Notes: generated by a model not told the origin, from the sequence alone. A DNA stretch of 64,000 bases from Ariolimax columbianus (GCA_036924085.1 JAVGWX010000005.1:96944172-97008171); one strand, 5' to 3'. Positions 44,601 to 59,600 are shown, counted from the first letter of the stretch. Numbers and translations: made by a program.

Positions 44601-47600
44601 GGCTGATTGTAACAGCAATGATTTTTTACATGATAATGTTGTCAGTATTAAGCATAACTCTCTTTAACTTAACTTAACGTCTTTATACTGGTTTAGAAGA
44701 CCCTGCAGAGTCTGTATACAACCAGTTACATTTACATCACCTTGCTCTAAAAGCTATGCGCATCCAGTTTATTCTTAAATGCATTAACTGTCCCTGCCTC
44801 CACTACCTCCCCTGGCAATGCATTCCAAGCAGACACCACTCTCTGACTAAAAAAATATTTCCTAATATCTAACCTGGACCTCTCTTTAGTCAGCTTGTAG
44901 CTATGCCCTCGTGTTATTGTAGGTGGCTGTATTTTAAAAAACTTGTTATAGTCTAATTTATCGATTCCTCTGATCATCTTATAAACCTGTATTAAGTCAC
45001 CACGAATTCTTCTCTCTTCGAGACACTGTAGGCCGGTTTTTCTGAGTCGTTCCTCATAACTGTAATTCTGGAATCCCACTATCATCTTTGTCGCTCTTTT
45101 TTGTATTCTTTCTAGCATGTTTATGTCCCCTCTATGATAAGGACTCCACACCTGTACACAGTACTCCAATCTAGGTCTAACTAAAGCTTTATACAGTTTG
45201 ACGATCACTTCCTTGCTCCTATGTTAAATATTTCTTTTTATCATATCTAACATTGCATTTGCCTTTTTCACTGCTACCTTAACTTGCTCACTCACCTTTC
45301 CTCTATGATCTATTATAACCCCTAGGTCTCTTTCCTTATCTATCTTTCTAATATTGTTTTCTCCCATTCTGTAATTATGTTCCACATTGGATCTACTCAT
45401 GTGGATGACTGTACATTTATCTACATTAAACTCCATTTGCCAACTTACAGTCACCATTTAAGACATTCTTAGTGGTTCTATTCATTTCATTTAGGCGATG
45501 AACTGTTGTCTATCATGTTTATCAATATGACTTGACTTGGTAGAGTTGTTATTCTTTATCCTTGAGTTGATGTAATTGTTATTATCTATCATGTTTATAG
45601 ATATGATGACTTGATGTAGTTGTCCATCATCTTTATAAATAGGACTTAACTTAATATAGTTGCTCCTAATTCGTCCAGATTAGATATTAGGAAATATTTT
45701 GTTAGTCAGAGAGTGGTGAATGCTTGGAATGCATTGCCACGGGAGGTATTGGAGGCAGAGACAGTTAATGCATTTAAGAATAAATTGCATGCGCATAGCG
45801 TATAGAGCAAGGTGATGTAAATTAAACTGGTTGTATACAGACTCTGCAGAGTCTTCTAAACCAGTTTAAAGCCGTTAAGTTAACTTTAAGTTAAGTTAAT
45901 CTACCATTGAGTATAGAAGTCAGTTTCTACAAAATTGGGGATCCAGCCTAATTAACAACCCTCCATAGTCTGAAGTGACTTAGTTGCTCTTCTTCTACCA
46001 CATGATGTTGAGGTCTTTCGTTTTTCTTGTGACTTACAGTTTGTAACAAATTAGGGTAGCCAACCTAAAGTGCAGCCATCGCTTACATGTCTGAAATGTT
46101 GCAGTCTTAGTATTCTATGTTCCTCTTTTGGGCCCTGCTAAAACATGAGCAGTTTATAACTATATTAAGTCATTTATTTTTTCCGGTTCTATGGTCATTA
46201 AGAGCATATTATGCCTATTTGATTTAATTTACTTGTTTTTCTAGCAGTCAGCTTTGAGTCACTGACCGCTGCAGCTCATGCACTGCTCAGAATCTTGAAC
46301 CTGTTTTGATTGATTGATAAGTCTCATCGATGGACCTGAGGAAAAAGGGAAAATGGCTCATAAAACAGACTTCATTGCACCAGGGCGCCCCCAATTGTGT
46401 TCAGTCTCTTTCATTGCTGAAAGTGTCAACAACAGAGTATGAACTTTGTAGTTTCTGCGGCAGCGCCTCAGTTTTTCCCCTGACTCCGTCTGCTACCCAT
46501 TTACAGCTGGGTTGACTAGGAGAAGCAGTCATACCATGAAAAAATCCATGACATGTTCAGTCTTTCAAACTGATTGTGATTGGATTTGAATCTATTATGT
46601 TGGGATTGTTTACCGAGCTCACAGCCTCTAGGCCAAATAATCCCCCTAAGGCCTGAATAATATAACTAAATAGAAATTGAGGGAATGTGATCAGTACATG
46701 CTTATGTTGATGGGAAATCAAAAGGATAAAGTGAAGTCAAAGTGAGGTTTAGTATATGGGTGTTAATAAAGTCATGCTGTAGGTTCCCATAATAGTTATG
46801 TTTTGTCATGTTCTGTCTCCAGGTTCTAGATGAACCTGGACCTGATGAGACCAGATTTGACATGATGACTCCTACCATTGTCCGACCGAAGAATACATCT
46901 GTATCAAATGGCCAAGCCATTGATGATGCGGTAAATGGGTTTGAAACATTCACTTATTCCCACATTCTGCTACCTGAGCACTTTTCTTTTCTTTCTCCTT
47001 GTTTTAGTTAAACAAATTTGAATTGCACATTCTTTGGTCACTTTACATGATTATGCGTGTGTTTAACCATTATCAGTGCAGACATCTAGGTGTCAAGAAT
47101 CAAGACAGAGATGTTATGAATTGCACAGGCAGAGAGAATAATTGGACAGGTGACACTTTGAGGTAACAGTCAAAGGAGAAGATTGTGTCCACACTGATGG
47201 TAGAATGACAGATTACTATCATAATCCTAGGCAGGGAATGCAGAGAGTGGTGCAAAGCAGAGGTTAAAGCTCGAGGTTAACCATTTGATAAATGATAACA
47301 CCCAGGAAAGTAATGCCGTAATATACACTGATGGATCAGTGCTGCTCATTGAGATATCTGGTTGGAGCTTCTGTGCTAGTGAGAGGTCAGGTTGTTGCTG
47401 AGCAGAGTTTGGTGTAAAGGACAACAACTTCCAGTACAAGAATGGAGATGGAAGCAGTGACCTCAGCTCTGAGATGACTATTCGAGATATCTTTAACAAG
47501 GTCGGTCATTGTGCCAGACTCCCAAACCTTATTTCGGAAGGTACAAAAGGGTTGTCTAAGGTATGAGTAGATGGGAGGTATAGGGGCCTCAAACCTCCAA

Positions 47601-50600
47601 CGAGTTTGGTGCTGCCAATTACAGTGTGGATAGGAAATTTGTGCACATGCCAATGATGGGCTCACACATAAGCTCTGTGGCCTTGTCCTACGTCACAGAG
47701 AATCCGCTCTGCAGTTAGCAGTCAACAGAGACTTCTTTCTGCTGTGAAAGAAGTTGGGCCCGCCCTGGTTATAAACATGGCCAATACACATTACTCACAT
47801 AATGGGAGAATAGTAGTGAAATTTGATGCCCCTATGCCCTCTTAGGGGCACGGGAAAGACGAGAGAAGTGGATTTGGAATGGCATGACATTTTAAAGTCT
47901 ATCAGTGACAGGCTGTTAGATGCTGACACTGCAATAGATAAATTAGCAGTTCACGGACTGCAGCACTACAAATCAAATGTGGTTCGAGCAGAGTGGAGCA
48001 TATGAGATAATGGTGCAGGAGTGTCTACAATCAGTGAACTACAGGAACTTCAGTATCAATACCTTTTGTCATTTCTTACAGACTCTAAGCACTTATTGGT
48101 AGGCCTGGAGTGCATTGAAGTCGTTACTTAGAACAGAATGTCTGTTCAGCTAGGTTGTACTCTTCTGATAATGTCATCTTAAGTTTTATTGCAAAGTAGT
48201 TCAATTTTTCTTCTTCTTTCAACCCCTGTGGACACTTCATCCCTCTTCTACTCTCTTCTGTTGTATTCTTTCTGCATTCATTTTCTTCTTCCAATCTTTC
48301 AATCCATATTTACCTTGCTTTTACCATATTCTTCCATTCCATATTCTTCCTGTTTTTCTTCTCTCAATTTTGTTTGTCCATATGCAGCCAGTTTTTACAA
48401 TTTAATTTCATCCTTCCTCCATATTATTCTTGTTTTTTTTTCTTCTCTCAATCTCTTTTCCAAAAATGTTTTTTGTTTGATCTTTTCATTTTCCTCCTTT
48501 TGAACTACCTGATGTGTTAAAAAAAACAAATACTATGTTATTGTTGCTCAATGGGTGCTTGTATGATTCTTACCCTCAGTCACATTTGTGTTCCATTGTT
48601 GAATTTCCAAATAGGATTAGATTACTGTGTATATATGTATTCTTTGTTGTAATGTCTTGTTTAATTAATTATCTATCATATTTCTTCTTCTTCTTCGTCA
48701 ACTTGAATTATCGAAGAAAGCAGCTGTTATCCTCAGGCTGTTAACACTGCCATAGAGCTTGTCTAGTGTTGCCACTGGTGATGGCCACATGTGCTTTCTC
48801 TGGTCCTCGTATGTCGGGCAATTTTGCAGCATATGTTCAGCGGTCATTTTCCCTGTACTACAGGTGCATTCGTCAGTGCCACCTATCTTCAGTTTATTGA
48901 AAAGATGTGGCCTGTGTGGAGTCTGAAGACCTCGACCTGCTCTTTTCTGTTCAAATGGTAGTAGGCATCATTTTTTGTGTAGTCAGTATGTTCTGTTTCC
49001 CATTTGGCCATGTATCTGGCCCTAATAACCATTTTGGACTCTTCGTAGGTCACACTAGAATCTGGTTGCGGTAGTCTTGCACCTTCTTTTGCCAGTCTGT
49101 CTGCCTCCTCATTACCTTGAATGTTACAGGGAGATGGAACCCACTGTACCACTACTCTTTTTGGTGCGGACTGCTGGCATAGTTGACAGAGTACTGCTCT
49201 TAAATCATTAAGTTCAGTATTTTTCTGGCTTTTTAGTGCTGTAACCACGACCAGGGCATCTGTAAACAGGACTATCTGGCTTTTATTGCTTTCGCCTGTC
49301 AGCATTGCCTTTACTGCAGCCTTCAGTGCCTCTACCTCCGCTCTGAAATTGTTTGAGAATTTTCCAGTTGCCACCGATAGTGTTATTTTTCTACCATTTG
49401 TTAGGCTCAGGAATATCCCTGCCCCTCCATTCTGTGTTGTGTTTGTTACAGAACCGTCGGTGTATGCATGGGTCCAGTCCATGCTTGGGAAGTTTTCCGC
49501 TCTGTACCTCAGGGTTATGTCTCTTCTTTCTTTTTCAGTCTGGCTGTTCTTGTTTCCAATACCTGGTATATTTTCTACCACCTCCGGAATGATATGCTGC
49601 TTCCCTGTGGGCTTGTGTACAGTAGGGATGGGCTTTGGTGTTGTTATGGTGTTCATAGGGTTTTTGCTCATCTTTGCTTTGGCTATTTCTGCAAAGTTTC
49701 TCCGCTTTAGTTTCCCTTTTCCAAATCTATTTAGTCTCTGATGCATTGGATGGTCTGTCAGTCTTCTGAGTTTCTCTACTTGCTGCTGGGCTCTGCAGTC
49801 TCTTCTGTCAGTCATGGATTGCAGATTTGTAATCTTTTCAAGTTCTACAATTGGCGTTGACTTCATGCCTCTTGTTATAACTCTCATGGCTTGGTTTTGA
49901 AGTTTGCTAATTTTATCAATGTTTGCCTTTGCTGCTGTTGCCCACGCCGCAATGCCATACTCGAGAACTGGTCTCACTCTTCCGGTGTACAGTTTCTTAA
50001 GTATTCTTTCGTCTGTTCCCAAGCTTGTGCCAGCAAGTTTCTTCATGATTGCCATTCTTTGTCTGGCTCTCATTCGGTTTCTCTCGATCTGACTTTTCCA
50101 TGTCATGCGCCGATCAAATGTGACTCCCAAGTAGTTTGGGTTGTCGTTTAGCTGCAGGTATTTGCCTTTAAGACTTATTTTGGTGTTTTGGAGTTTGTTT
50201 GATAGCGAGAATATCGTACATGTTGTTTTTTTGTCATTTATTTTGACCAGCATGATTTCGCCCACTCCTCCAACGATGTTAGGGCCTGCTGTATCCAATT
50301 GTTTGCTATGGTGAGATTTTTTTCAGAGGTCCACATAGCCAGATCGTCTGCAAACATGGAGCAATGGACTCTTCTTGGTATATTCTCTATGAAGTTGTTT
50401 ATATACACCAGAAAAAGTGTGGGTGACAGTACTCCCCCTTGGGGTACTCCTTGCTCCAGTGTCACTTTTTTGCTCATCTGCCCTTGTACTTGAACTCTGG
50501 CTGTTCTGTTTTCGAGGTAGTGGCTGATCCATCTGTACATTTTTAGATACTTCACTTCTTCGTAGCTTGACTTTAAGTCTCTCTTTCCACACCTTGTCAA

Positions 50601-53600
50601 ATGCCTTCTCTAGATCCACCCAGACTGCTACTGTATGCTTTTTCTCCTGGTAAGCGTCATCTATTTCCTGTGCTATGAGAGTGATCTGGTCCTCAGTGGA
50701 TCTGTTGTCTAAACCATGCTTGCTGTGGGATTAATGTGTGTTTTTCTTCCAGGTGCCACATCAGTCTGGTGTTTATCATACGCTCCATCAGTTTACCTAC
50801 ACAGCTCAGTAGACTGATTGGCCTGTATCCATTTTGATCTGTTCTATCTTTTTCTTTCTTTGGTACTGGTATAAGTACAGCATCTTTCCATGCCTGCGGT
50901 AAAATTCCCCTTTTCCAACTTTGGTTCAGGACTGAAAGTAACTTCCTCTTTGCTGTTTGGCCCAACCCCATCAGCATTTCATTTGTTACCCCATCTTTTT
51001 CGGGCGATTTCTTTTTCTTTAAAGTTCTCATGGCTCATTCATTTCATTCATTGTTAGTTTTGACATCATGTGCTCCTCTGGTGCCATCTTGATGTTGTCG
51101 TGGCTGTTTTGTTCTTCACTTATGTCTATATGCCTGTCTGTAGGGACATCAATGTGGTTTGCTCTGGCATAATGTTCTATAAAGGCGTTTGCTGCTTTTT
51201 TTCCAGAAAGCATGGTGTCACCCTGCTTGATGGTAATTTGTTTATTTGATGGTGTTTCGTCGTTCATGGCTCTGACTAAATACCATAGTTTATTCCCTTC
51301 TTTATCTAGATTGCTTTCTGTTTTGTTCAGTGTTCTTTTGTATTTCGCAGTGATGGTCTTGAGGGCGATATTTGCTTCCATAGATTTCTCTCTCTCTGCC
51401 ATGTTCCTAGCATTTGAGACTTCGTCCTCAACTTTCTGCAGTTCATGATTCCAATATGGCTTGTAGTTTTTCTTGCCACTCTTGGGATGGTCTCGGTGGC
51501 TGCTTGCAGTATTGCTTTGCTTATGCTTTCCACCATAGGTTTCAAATTGTTATTTCGTGTGTTGATAGTTTCACACAGTCCATCTGTCAGGCTTGCAAAT
51601 CTGTCCCAGTCGGCTAATCTGTAATTCCAACGTGGCAGCGGTTTTATTTCCTGGGGACCTACTTCCATATCAATATCTAGCCTAATTTTCCTGTGGTCGC
51701 TACCTGCCAATTGGTCTAGCACCTGACGATCTATTTTGTGGTAAATATCCCCCGTGGAGAAGGCCAAGTCTGGAGTGGAGGTGGTATGCCATTTTCTGGA
51801 ATAGAAGCTAGGGCTGTCGTCCGGCCTATTAATAAGATAGAGATTTGTGTCTATCTCCCAGTCTTCCACTTCATCCCCTCTGCTGTCTGTGTCTGTATAT
51901 CCCCATTTATCGGAGTGACTGTTGAAGTCTCCAACCACTAGGTAGCTGGAGTCCTTGATTTCCATACTCGAGAGCGACAGGTCTTTGTTGGGTGGGCCAT
52001 ACAGGTTGAATATACGGATTTTCATTGTTTGTGTCATTATGTCGACTCCTACAATTTCTGCTTGTCAGGTGTGATTTGCAGATACTGCACTACTTGGTAT
52101 GCAGTTACGTGTCAGTATCAGAACCCCTCCTTTATGACCTTCTCTATCAAGTCGGAAGGTCTGGTATCCTCTGATTGAGAATCTGTGGTTGTTGTTGAGG
52201 TGCATTTCTTGGATGCATGCCATGTCTATCTCGCCTTCGTACAGGCGATTTGTTAAAGAAACCTTTTTGTTAAGGACTCCCTCCGCATTCCACTGCAATA
52301 TTTTAAGGGTCTTGGGTTTTCGGTCAGTAGGTCTTGCCCCATGTCCTTGTGCCTTGATTCCACAGCACATGGGTGGGTGACCACCAGTAGCATCAGGTGG
52401 ACCCCTTCGAGGCGTAGGCCCGGCACTCTCACTGCCTGGTGGGACTCCACAGGATGAGCACCATACTTTCTTCTTTTAAATTGTCACGTTATCATACAGT
52501 GATTTACGTTGCACTGTTTCGTTAAGCCTGTGGCCCAGAGTATCCGATTTCAACAGGCGTTTCTGTAAGGTTGCCCTCCTTAGCCTTTGGCTGTCCCCAG
52601 CCCATCTGCAAGGCAGCAGTTGTTTGAGGTCAGAGTTGTCTCTCTTAGGGAAGTTGTCTTGCAGGACTATCGTGTCTTCCCCACTCATGTCGAAAGGGTA
52701 TCTATCATATTTGATTATGGCCCTTAATGCCCTATTCAAAAGCTAATCCCAGACCGAATGCCAAACCATCAAGATGGTAATCATACTATTGTATAACTAA
52801 AGTGAAGTGATCTGTTATTTGTTGTTGTAATTTGTTATGTGTTTTCATTTATGTTGTTTTTTTATCCCACAAGAAGGCCTTGTAATCGCAGCATAAGTTT
52901 AGTTTGTTTCTGTTTAGATGTGGTTAACGAGACATACTTCTTGATCTTGTTGTCAGCGAGAAAGAATAATATACCTTCAAATGCAGTTTATCATGAGAAC
53001 AGCATTATTCCTCTCAAAGTATAGGTAGTCCCATGGTAGACACTGCTGTCGGGGACGATGTTTTAGAAACTTCATTCTACTAAAGACATAGCTTGTTGTT
53101 TATGAGGTGAGATGACCAGTTACCTTTCTTGTTGCTTTTCCACCTCTAACCGTAAGCTCAGGTCAGGTCATCCCGTAACCGGTGAGGTCGTTGTGGCACA
53201 CATGAAGATATCCTCACAACACCACACCACTCTTCTCTGTCAGCAGCCGCTGCCTGTGCCTCTTCTGGTCGGAGATTGGTCTATTCTTTTATATTGTCCT
53301 CCCACCTCTATTTGGGACGGCCTCTTCGTCGTCTGCATTGCACCTTTAAGTAAGCTGTAAACCAATTTCTGCTGGGTCAATTAGATCATTCTGGGGATCA
53401 AGATGCTGAGGAGCGCATTAGCTGCAGTGGTCAGCGAATCATAGCTGCCAAGATCCTTCTACACCTCCACGCGGTGATCCTGGATAACAGGCCGCAGCAG
53501 GGCAGACTGGCTAAGGAGAAGGGATCGAAGAGAGAATGCTAACCCTGTACTCAAAAAAGGCCTGCTGAAGTCGGATGTGTTGGACCGAAAGGTGCAAATA

Positions 53601-56600
53601 TCGCAGCCAAGCTGTAAACTACGATACAATGCATTCCGTTCTCTGGACTACATTCTGCTACTTAAGCCCTTTCAGGGTTTGGTAGTGGGAGATTGAGAAC
53701 GAACGAAGAAGAAGAAGAAGAGATCATTATGGAAATGGAAGTTGAATCCTGTACCTTTGCCCTAAAAAACAAGTGCTCTACCATTGTGCTAATCAGTCAT
53801 GTACTGACACTTAAATATATAAAGGTCTTTATAAGGACTTGTTCAAACATAAACTGTACACGTAAAAGCATCAGTTTGTTTCTGTTTTCATGTCAAACAT
53901 TTTAAAGTTGCTTATTTCCTTCAGTTACCAATGTAACTTCTTTATTACTGTTTGTTTTTATTTGTACCATTTTTGAGTTGTACAACAAGACAAAGGCAAT
54001 ATAGATGAAGCTCCAGTTGTTTGTCAATAAATGTCTGCAGAGGATAATTGACTTGCATGACATGGTGAGAAATTAAGACATATAGGAAGGGAGCTAGCAA
54101 CAACTAGTGAAGCAAGAGATCAAACATAGGAAATGGGGTTGGATAGGATACACGCTATGGAAATCACCATCAAATGTGGCCAGACAGGCCCTGATATGGA
54201 ATCTACAGGAGAAAAGGAAGAGAGGTAGACCAAGAAACACCATGGGAAGAAACTGAAAATAAACTGCCTACACCTCAACTGGAGAGAGACAGAAATGGCC
54301 ACTCAAGACCGAACTTGCTGGAGGAAGGTTGTCAATGGCCTATGCCCCAAAATGAGTGACAGACATTGATGGCTGATGACATCAAGACTGACAAAATATT
54401 TCTTAAAAGTTTCTTCTTCATCATTTGCTTATCCTCTTTCCACCATAAACTTCGTGGTCTGTCTCCCCAACACTATTCAGTTGATCCATTAAATAACCAT
54501 ATCTTTTTCTCCAATAAACTTGTTGATCTGGCTCAGTCTTCTCAACACCATTACACTTATCCATCAACTGGGTTTGGCAATGACTGACAGTTGTGAGTGT
54601 TTTGTCATGACTACCTTTGTTCCCCAGCTCTCTGGCGGTGATGTTGGTATTGTCCGGCAGTTTCCATTCTCATCTAGTCTGCAGAGGATGTCTGTGATCA
54701 CAAGAACTCTTGGTGCCAGCAACTTTGATCTTTTTGTTAAGGGTTCTCCTGAGATGATCGTCAGTCTGTCTAAGCAGGAGACAGGTATGTGCCTAATGCA
54801 GGTAGATTAAGTAAGTCACCATGGCTAACTATGAGACAGATAGATTAGAGATGTTACCTTCACTAACTACGAGACAGGTTAGATTAGATACTTACCTTTA
54901 TTAAGTCTGAGACAGATAGATAGCCAGTCACCTTTGCTGTCTGAGACAGATAGATAACCAGTCACCTTGGCTAAAACTGGCTGATAGATAGCCAGTCACC
55001 TTGGCTAAGTCTGGTACAGCTACAAATTAACTAAAGAAAGGTCCAGATTAGATATTAGGAAATATTTCTTTTAGTCAGAGTGATGAATGCTTGAAATGCC
55101 ACAGGAATTAGTGGAGGCAGGGACAATTAATGCATTTATGTATATAGTGTATGCACATAGCTTTTAGAGCAAGGAAATGTAAATCACACTGGTTGTATAC
55201 AGAGTCTTCTAAACTAGTATAAGTCTGACACATGTAGATAGCCAGTCCCCATTTCTTAGCCTGACACAGGTAGATAGCCAGTCTCCATTTCTAAGCCTGA
55301 CACAGGTAGATAGCCAGTCCCCATTTCTAAGCCTGACACAGGTGGATAGCCAGTCCCCATTTCTAAGCCTGACACAGGTAGATAGCCAGTCCCCATTTCT
55401 AAGTCTGACACAGGTAGATAGCCAGTCCCCATTTCTAAGCCTGACACAGGTAGATAGCCAGTCCCCATTTCTAAGCCTGACACAGGTAGAAAGCCAGTCC
55501 CCATTTCTAAGCCTGACACAGGTAGATAGCCAGTCACCTTGACTAAGATGCATTGGTAGGCTTATCATTGTCTGTAACAATGACACACAGGTAAGTTGGA
55601 CAATCACCTTCTCTAAGACGGAAACAATACTAAACTGTGCCAGCTAGGAATAGTCTGAAATAATAGTCACTTAGGCTGACTAACAAGGTAGTTTTGTGTC
55701 AAAGACCACTCCAGCATTCTGGTGACAAGAAAATTCAAACAGACATTGAAAACATCACTCTCAGGGTAGTCAAATGCCTCATCATCTGGTTAGCGATGTG
55801 CATAAGAGGGTCAAAAGCGAAAATAACAGCGGATTTTGGGAGCTGTACCAACTCCCATTGTCAAAAAAGTTGATGTGTGCTGTTGAGAGTCAGCAGAGAC
55901 TTCAAGATTTATTAGTACAGCAGTTGATTGATATCTCCATTGTGCATGGATGCTGCTGATAGCCTCTCAATAGTACCACCTTAAAGTTCCATTGGTTCTC
56001 TTCCATCACGGTTGAGAAAGGCAACCAGAGAAGGTTATGACAGGGCAGACAACCACACTTACATCAAAATCATTGCCATTAAATGGACACTTAAAACAAA
56101 TGGACTCATTATTCTATATAAGTTAAATAGGGTAAATCCAGATGTACTATTGGAATCTACCAATTGGAATTATGAGTTTATTAATAATAATTTGCTTCAG
56201 TACCAAGTGACTTTCACCAAGTTCTCCAGTCGTACACTCAGCACGGATACAGGGTGGTTGCCCTGGCCTGGAAGCCACTGCCTGCCAGGCTCAACTTTGT
56301 AAAAGTGCAGAGAATTGACAGGTAAGAAAGTCTTAAATATTGACTTAGATAACTCCAAATAAGCCGCAAACACCCAGAAGTGTAGATTATTTTAATGCAA
56401 ACAACAACTAAAAATAACTGTACTAAAACTGTGGATATTTTCTCCCAGGAGGAGAGGTAAGGAGTGAAATTTATGAGGGCTAATAAATGAAGACGACCTT
56501 AAACGGACATGTTGGTACGGTTAAAATAGGTGACAGGCTTATCACAAACTTCCGATTTGCTGATGATATTGATGTATTGGCAGGCACAGAAAGGGAACTC

Positions 56601-59600
56601 CAGGAGTTGATTGCTAGATTGGATAGAGCGACCCTGACTTTTGGTATGGAAATAAATGCAGATAAAACAAAGCTCATGACCAATAACATAACAGGGTTTA
56701 AATCTGTAATAGAGGCAAATGGGCAGGAACTTGAGGTGGTAAAACGTTTCAAATATCTGGGATCGTTGATCAGCGAAGAGGGATCGAAGCCAGAGGTAAT
56801 TGCAAGAATAGCACAAACAACAGCGGCGCTGACTCGGCTGAAACCTAAATGGCAAGACAAGCGGCTCGCCCTCGGCATAAAAGTTAGACTAATGCGCTCT
56901 TTGGTGCTATCAATATTTCTGTATGCCTGCGAGACCTGGACCATTACAGCAGATATCCAGGGCAAAATACTTGCAATGGGAATGAGGTGCTATAGAAAAC
57001 TCCTAAATGTTACATATAAAGATCGTGTCACAAACGTAGAAATACGTCAGAGAGTTGAAGACGCTATTGGTCCTTTTGAAGATCTGTTCACAGCTATCCA
57101 AAGACGAAAGATGACCTGGTGCAGGCACGTTGCGAGGTCCAACGGAATTACCGACTCGATACTCTTTGGTTCCGTACCGGGACAGAGAAGGCGAGGACGT
57201 CCAAGGAAGAGATGGGTGGACAACATCACTGAGTGGTCAGGTCTTCGTCCCGGTGAGATACGTCAGGCGGCGACAGACAGAGAGGGATGGTGTGGGATTT
57301 TGGGAGTGTCTTCGTGTGTGCCCCAATGATCTGATGGGTTACGAGATGAACTGAACTGAATGAATAAAGGCTGTTTGTCACAACAGTTATCATGGCCTGT
57401 AGTAGTGAGGAAGGAAATCAGTCACTCCCAGCTCACAAAAAGCTGAGACCTAGTACAATCCACAACAACAGCACTTGCTATGGGTTAAATTTTACCATTA
57501 CCTTTTTCAGGGACCTAGTAGAAGTTGACCTAATCTTCCTAGGGCTGTTGGTAATGGAAAACCGCCTGAAACCTCAGTCAGCCCCAGTCATCAGTCAGCT
57601 GATTGATGCAAACATCCGCACAATTATGGTTACAGGTACAACACACTTTTTTTCTGTCTGTTCACTGCCAAGCTTTATCTGTCTGCTCATCCAAATAGTA
57701 TGTGCTTTTGTTTGTTTTTCTCCATTTTGCACACTACAAGGAATAGGACCACAGCTGTAAATGTTGCCTTATAGGAAACTGCACCAAAGATTCCTTGTGC
57801 TTATGCCACAGTGGTTTATGTAGCAATTTGTTTTTCATGATGAAGTTGTTAGCTCCATGCACCACCCTCTTTAGTAACCTTTTCTCAGTTAGCATGGCAA
57901 GGTTGGTAACACAAGAGAGAGAGCAGACCACTCTGTATATTGAATATTGGAAAGTAAAGTTAAGAGAGTTGTGCATTTGGCTATCACCTTCATCATGCAA
58001 TACATGATTTCCACATGAGCTGTATGCACAGGTTGCTCAATATGTGCTGGGAGGACAAAGTACCTAAATCCTCAACAGGTAAAAACAATCGTGAGCATCC
58101 ATACTCTACTACATAGAGCCCAGATATAATGGACGGGACATGTCCATTATGTCCTGTACAAAGTAGCTGCTGTACGATGGACTCAAAACAGGCTGATGCT
58201 TGTCTATTAGGGCCAGATACTGGGACAAATGGGAAACAGCATATTGGCTACAGAGGAAATGATGCCTATTATCAGAGGAACAGAAGAGAGAAGGAGGTAG
58301 TATTCAGCCTCACAACAGACTGAGGTACCATCTATTCAATAAATTGAAGCTGGGTGCTACTGACGGTACTGGGAAAATTACCCCTGAACTTCTGCTGCAA
58401 AATTGCCTGACATACGAGGACCAGAGAAAGCACATGTGGCCATCACCAGTGCCAATACTGGATACACTCTATGACAGTGTTGACAGCCTCAGTATCACAG
58501 CTGCTTTCTTAGAACAAATACAAGTCACCGTCTGATAGCGTAAGTAGAAGAAATGACCACATCTTTTCGCCAGAGTAGAGTATTACTGGGGTCAAAAAGG
58601 TCAGCAAAGAATAGTAAAATTGTAAGCCTGTCAAGTAATAGGAAACTAAGGAGTGTGTTGGGCATAGGGGCTGCTAGCTCATCCTGTTCAAATTTTAAGC
58701 CACAACAAATTTAACAAATATGGACAAATCAGCTAAAACCATACAAGACAAAAGAAATTATTCAGTCAAAAGCCCTTAGTTATAACTGAAGTGCAACAGG
58801 GATATCACCATTTCTTGTTCTGCTGGCTGTTGAATGATTATGAAGATTGAAGCAGATTAGAGGTATTGAATGGTATGATAAGATCACTAATGTGAACCTG
58901 ATATCAGTGGAACATTATGTGTGAAGAAAGCACATGCATTGGATTGGGAACACATTAAAGAAACCAGCTGATAGCATTAAAAGACAGTCTGTTCTAGAAT
59001 TTCCCGGGCAAGAGAAGTAGAACAGAACAAAACACTCCGAGAAAGCTCACGAAAAACAAAAACAACTGGGAAGATGCAGACAGAGCTTAAATTGATGGTC
59101 AAGTAAAGGAGGACATGGTGTTTATTTATTGAAGACATGCTCCAAAGGGAGCTGAAAGTGTTTCATTGATCACATCTATTTTTATCATAAACTTGGTGGT
59201 CTGTTTCAGCTTTCTCATGCTGATTACAGTTTAATCTTCAATTGGGTTGCAGAGAAGTATGGTGTGATGCTACTGCTCTCATATAGCTGGCTAACATGGA
59301 CAACATGTTCTGCTTATTTCTGCCCTCCTCATACTTGCACATGCCTGTAGGAATGATTTTTAATGTGTTGAACAAATGTTCAGTCTGCAGTGACTTGATC
59401 TCTTCTTAGCAAGGAGTAGTATGATTCTGATCTTTCAGACTCTGGTTTTTCTCTGTCATTTTTCTCTTGCCCATTCCATCTGCCATTTGTCTATGGGCCA
59501 TTATTCTCTGTGCCATTTGACTCTGTGTCATTTGTCTCTGTGCCATTTGTCTCTGTGTCATTTGTTTCTGTGCTATTTGTCTGTGTCATTTGCCTCTGTG

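Noticed and set aside
49286..49741. 151-codon plus-strand frame
   Set aside because: Antisense shadow of the LC reverse transcriptase/RNase H frame.
55209..55607. 132-codon frame with [12 protein letters not shown] repeats
   Set aside because: 36-bp minisatellite by-product.
55975..56010. Alternative start of exon p (G + [23 protein letters not shown])
   Set aside because: Runs into a stop after nine codons; the acceptor at 56200 gives the conserved [13 protein letters not shown] sequence with good splice sites.
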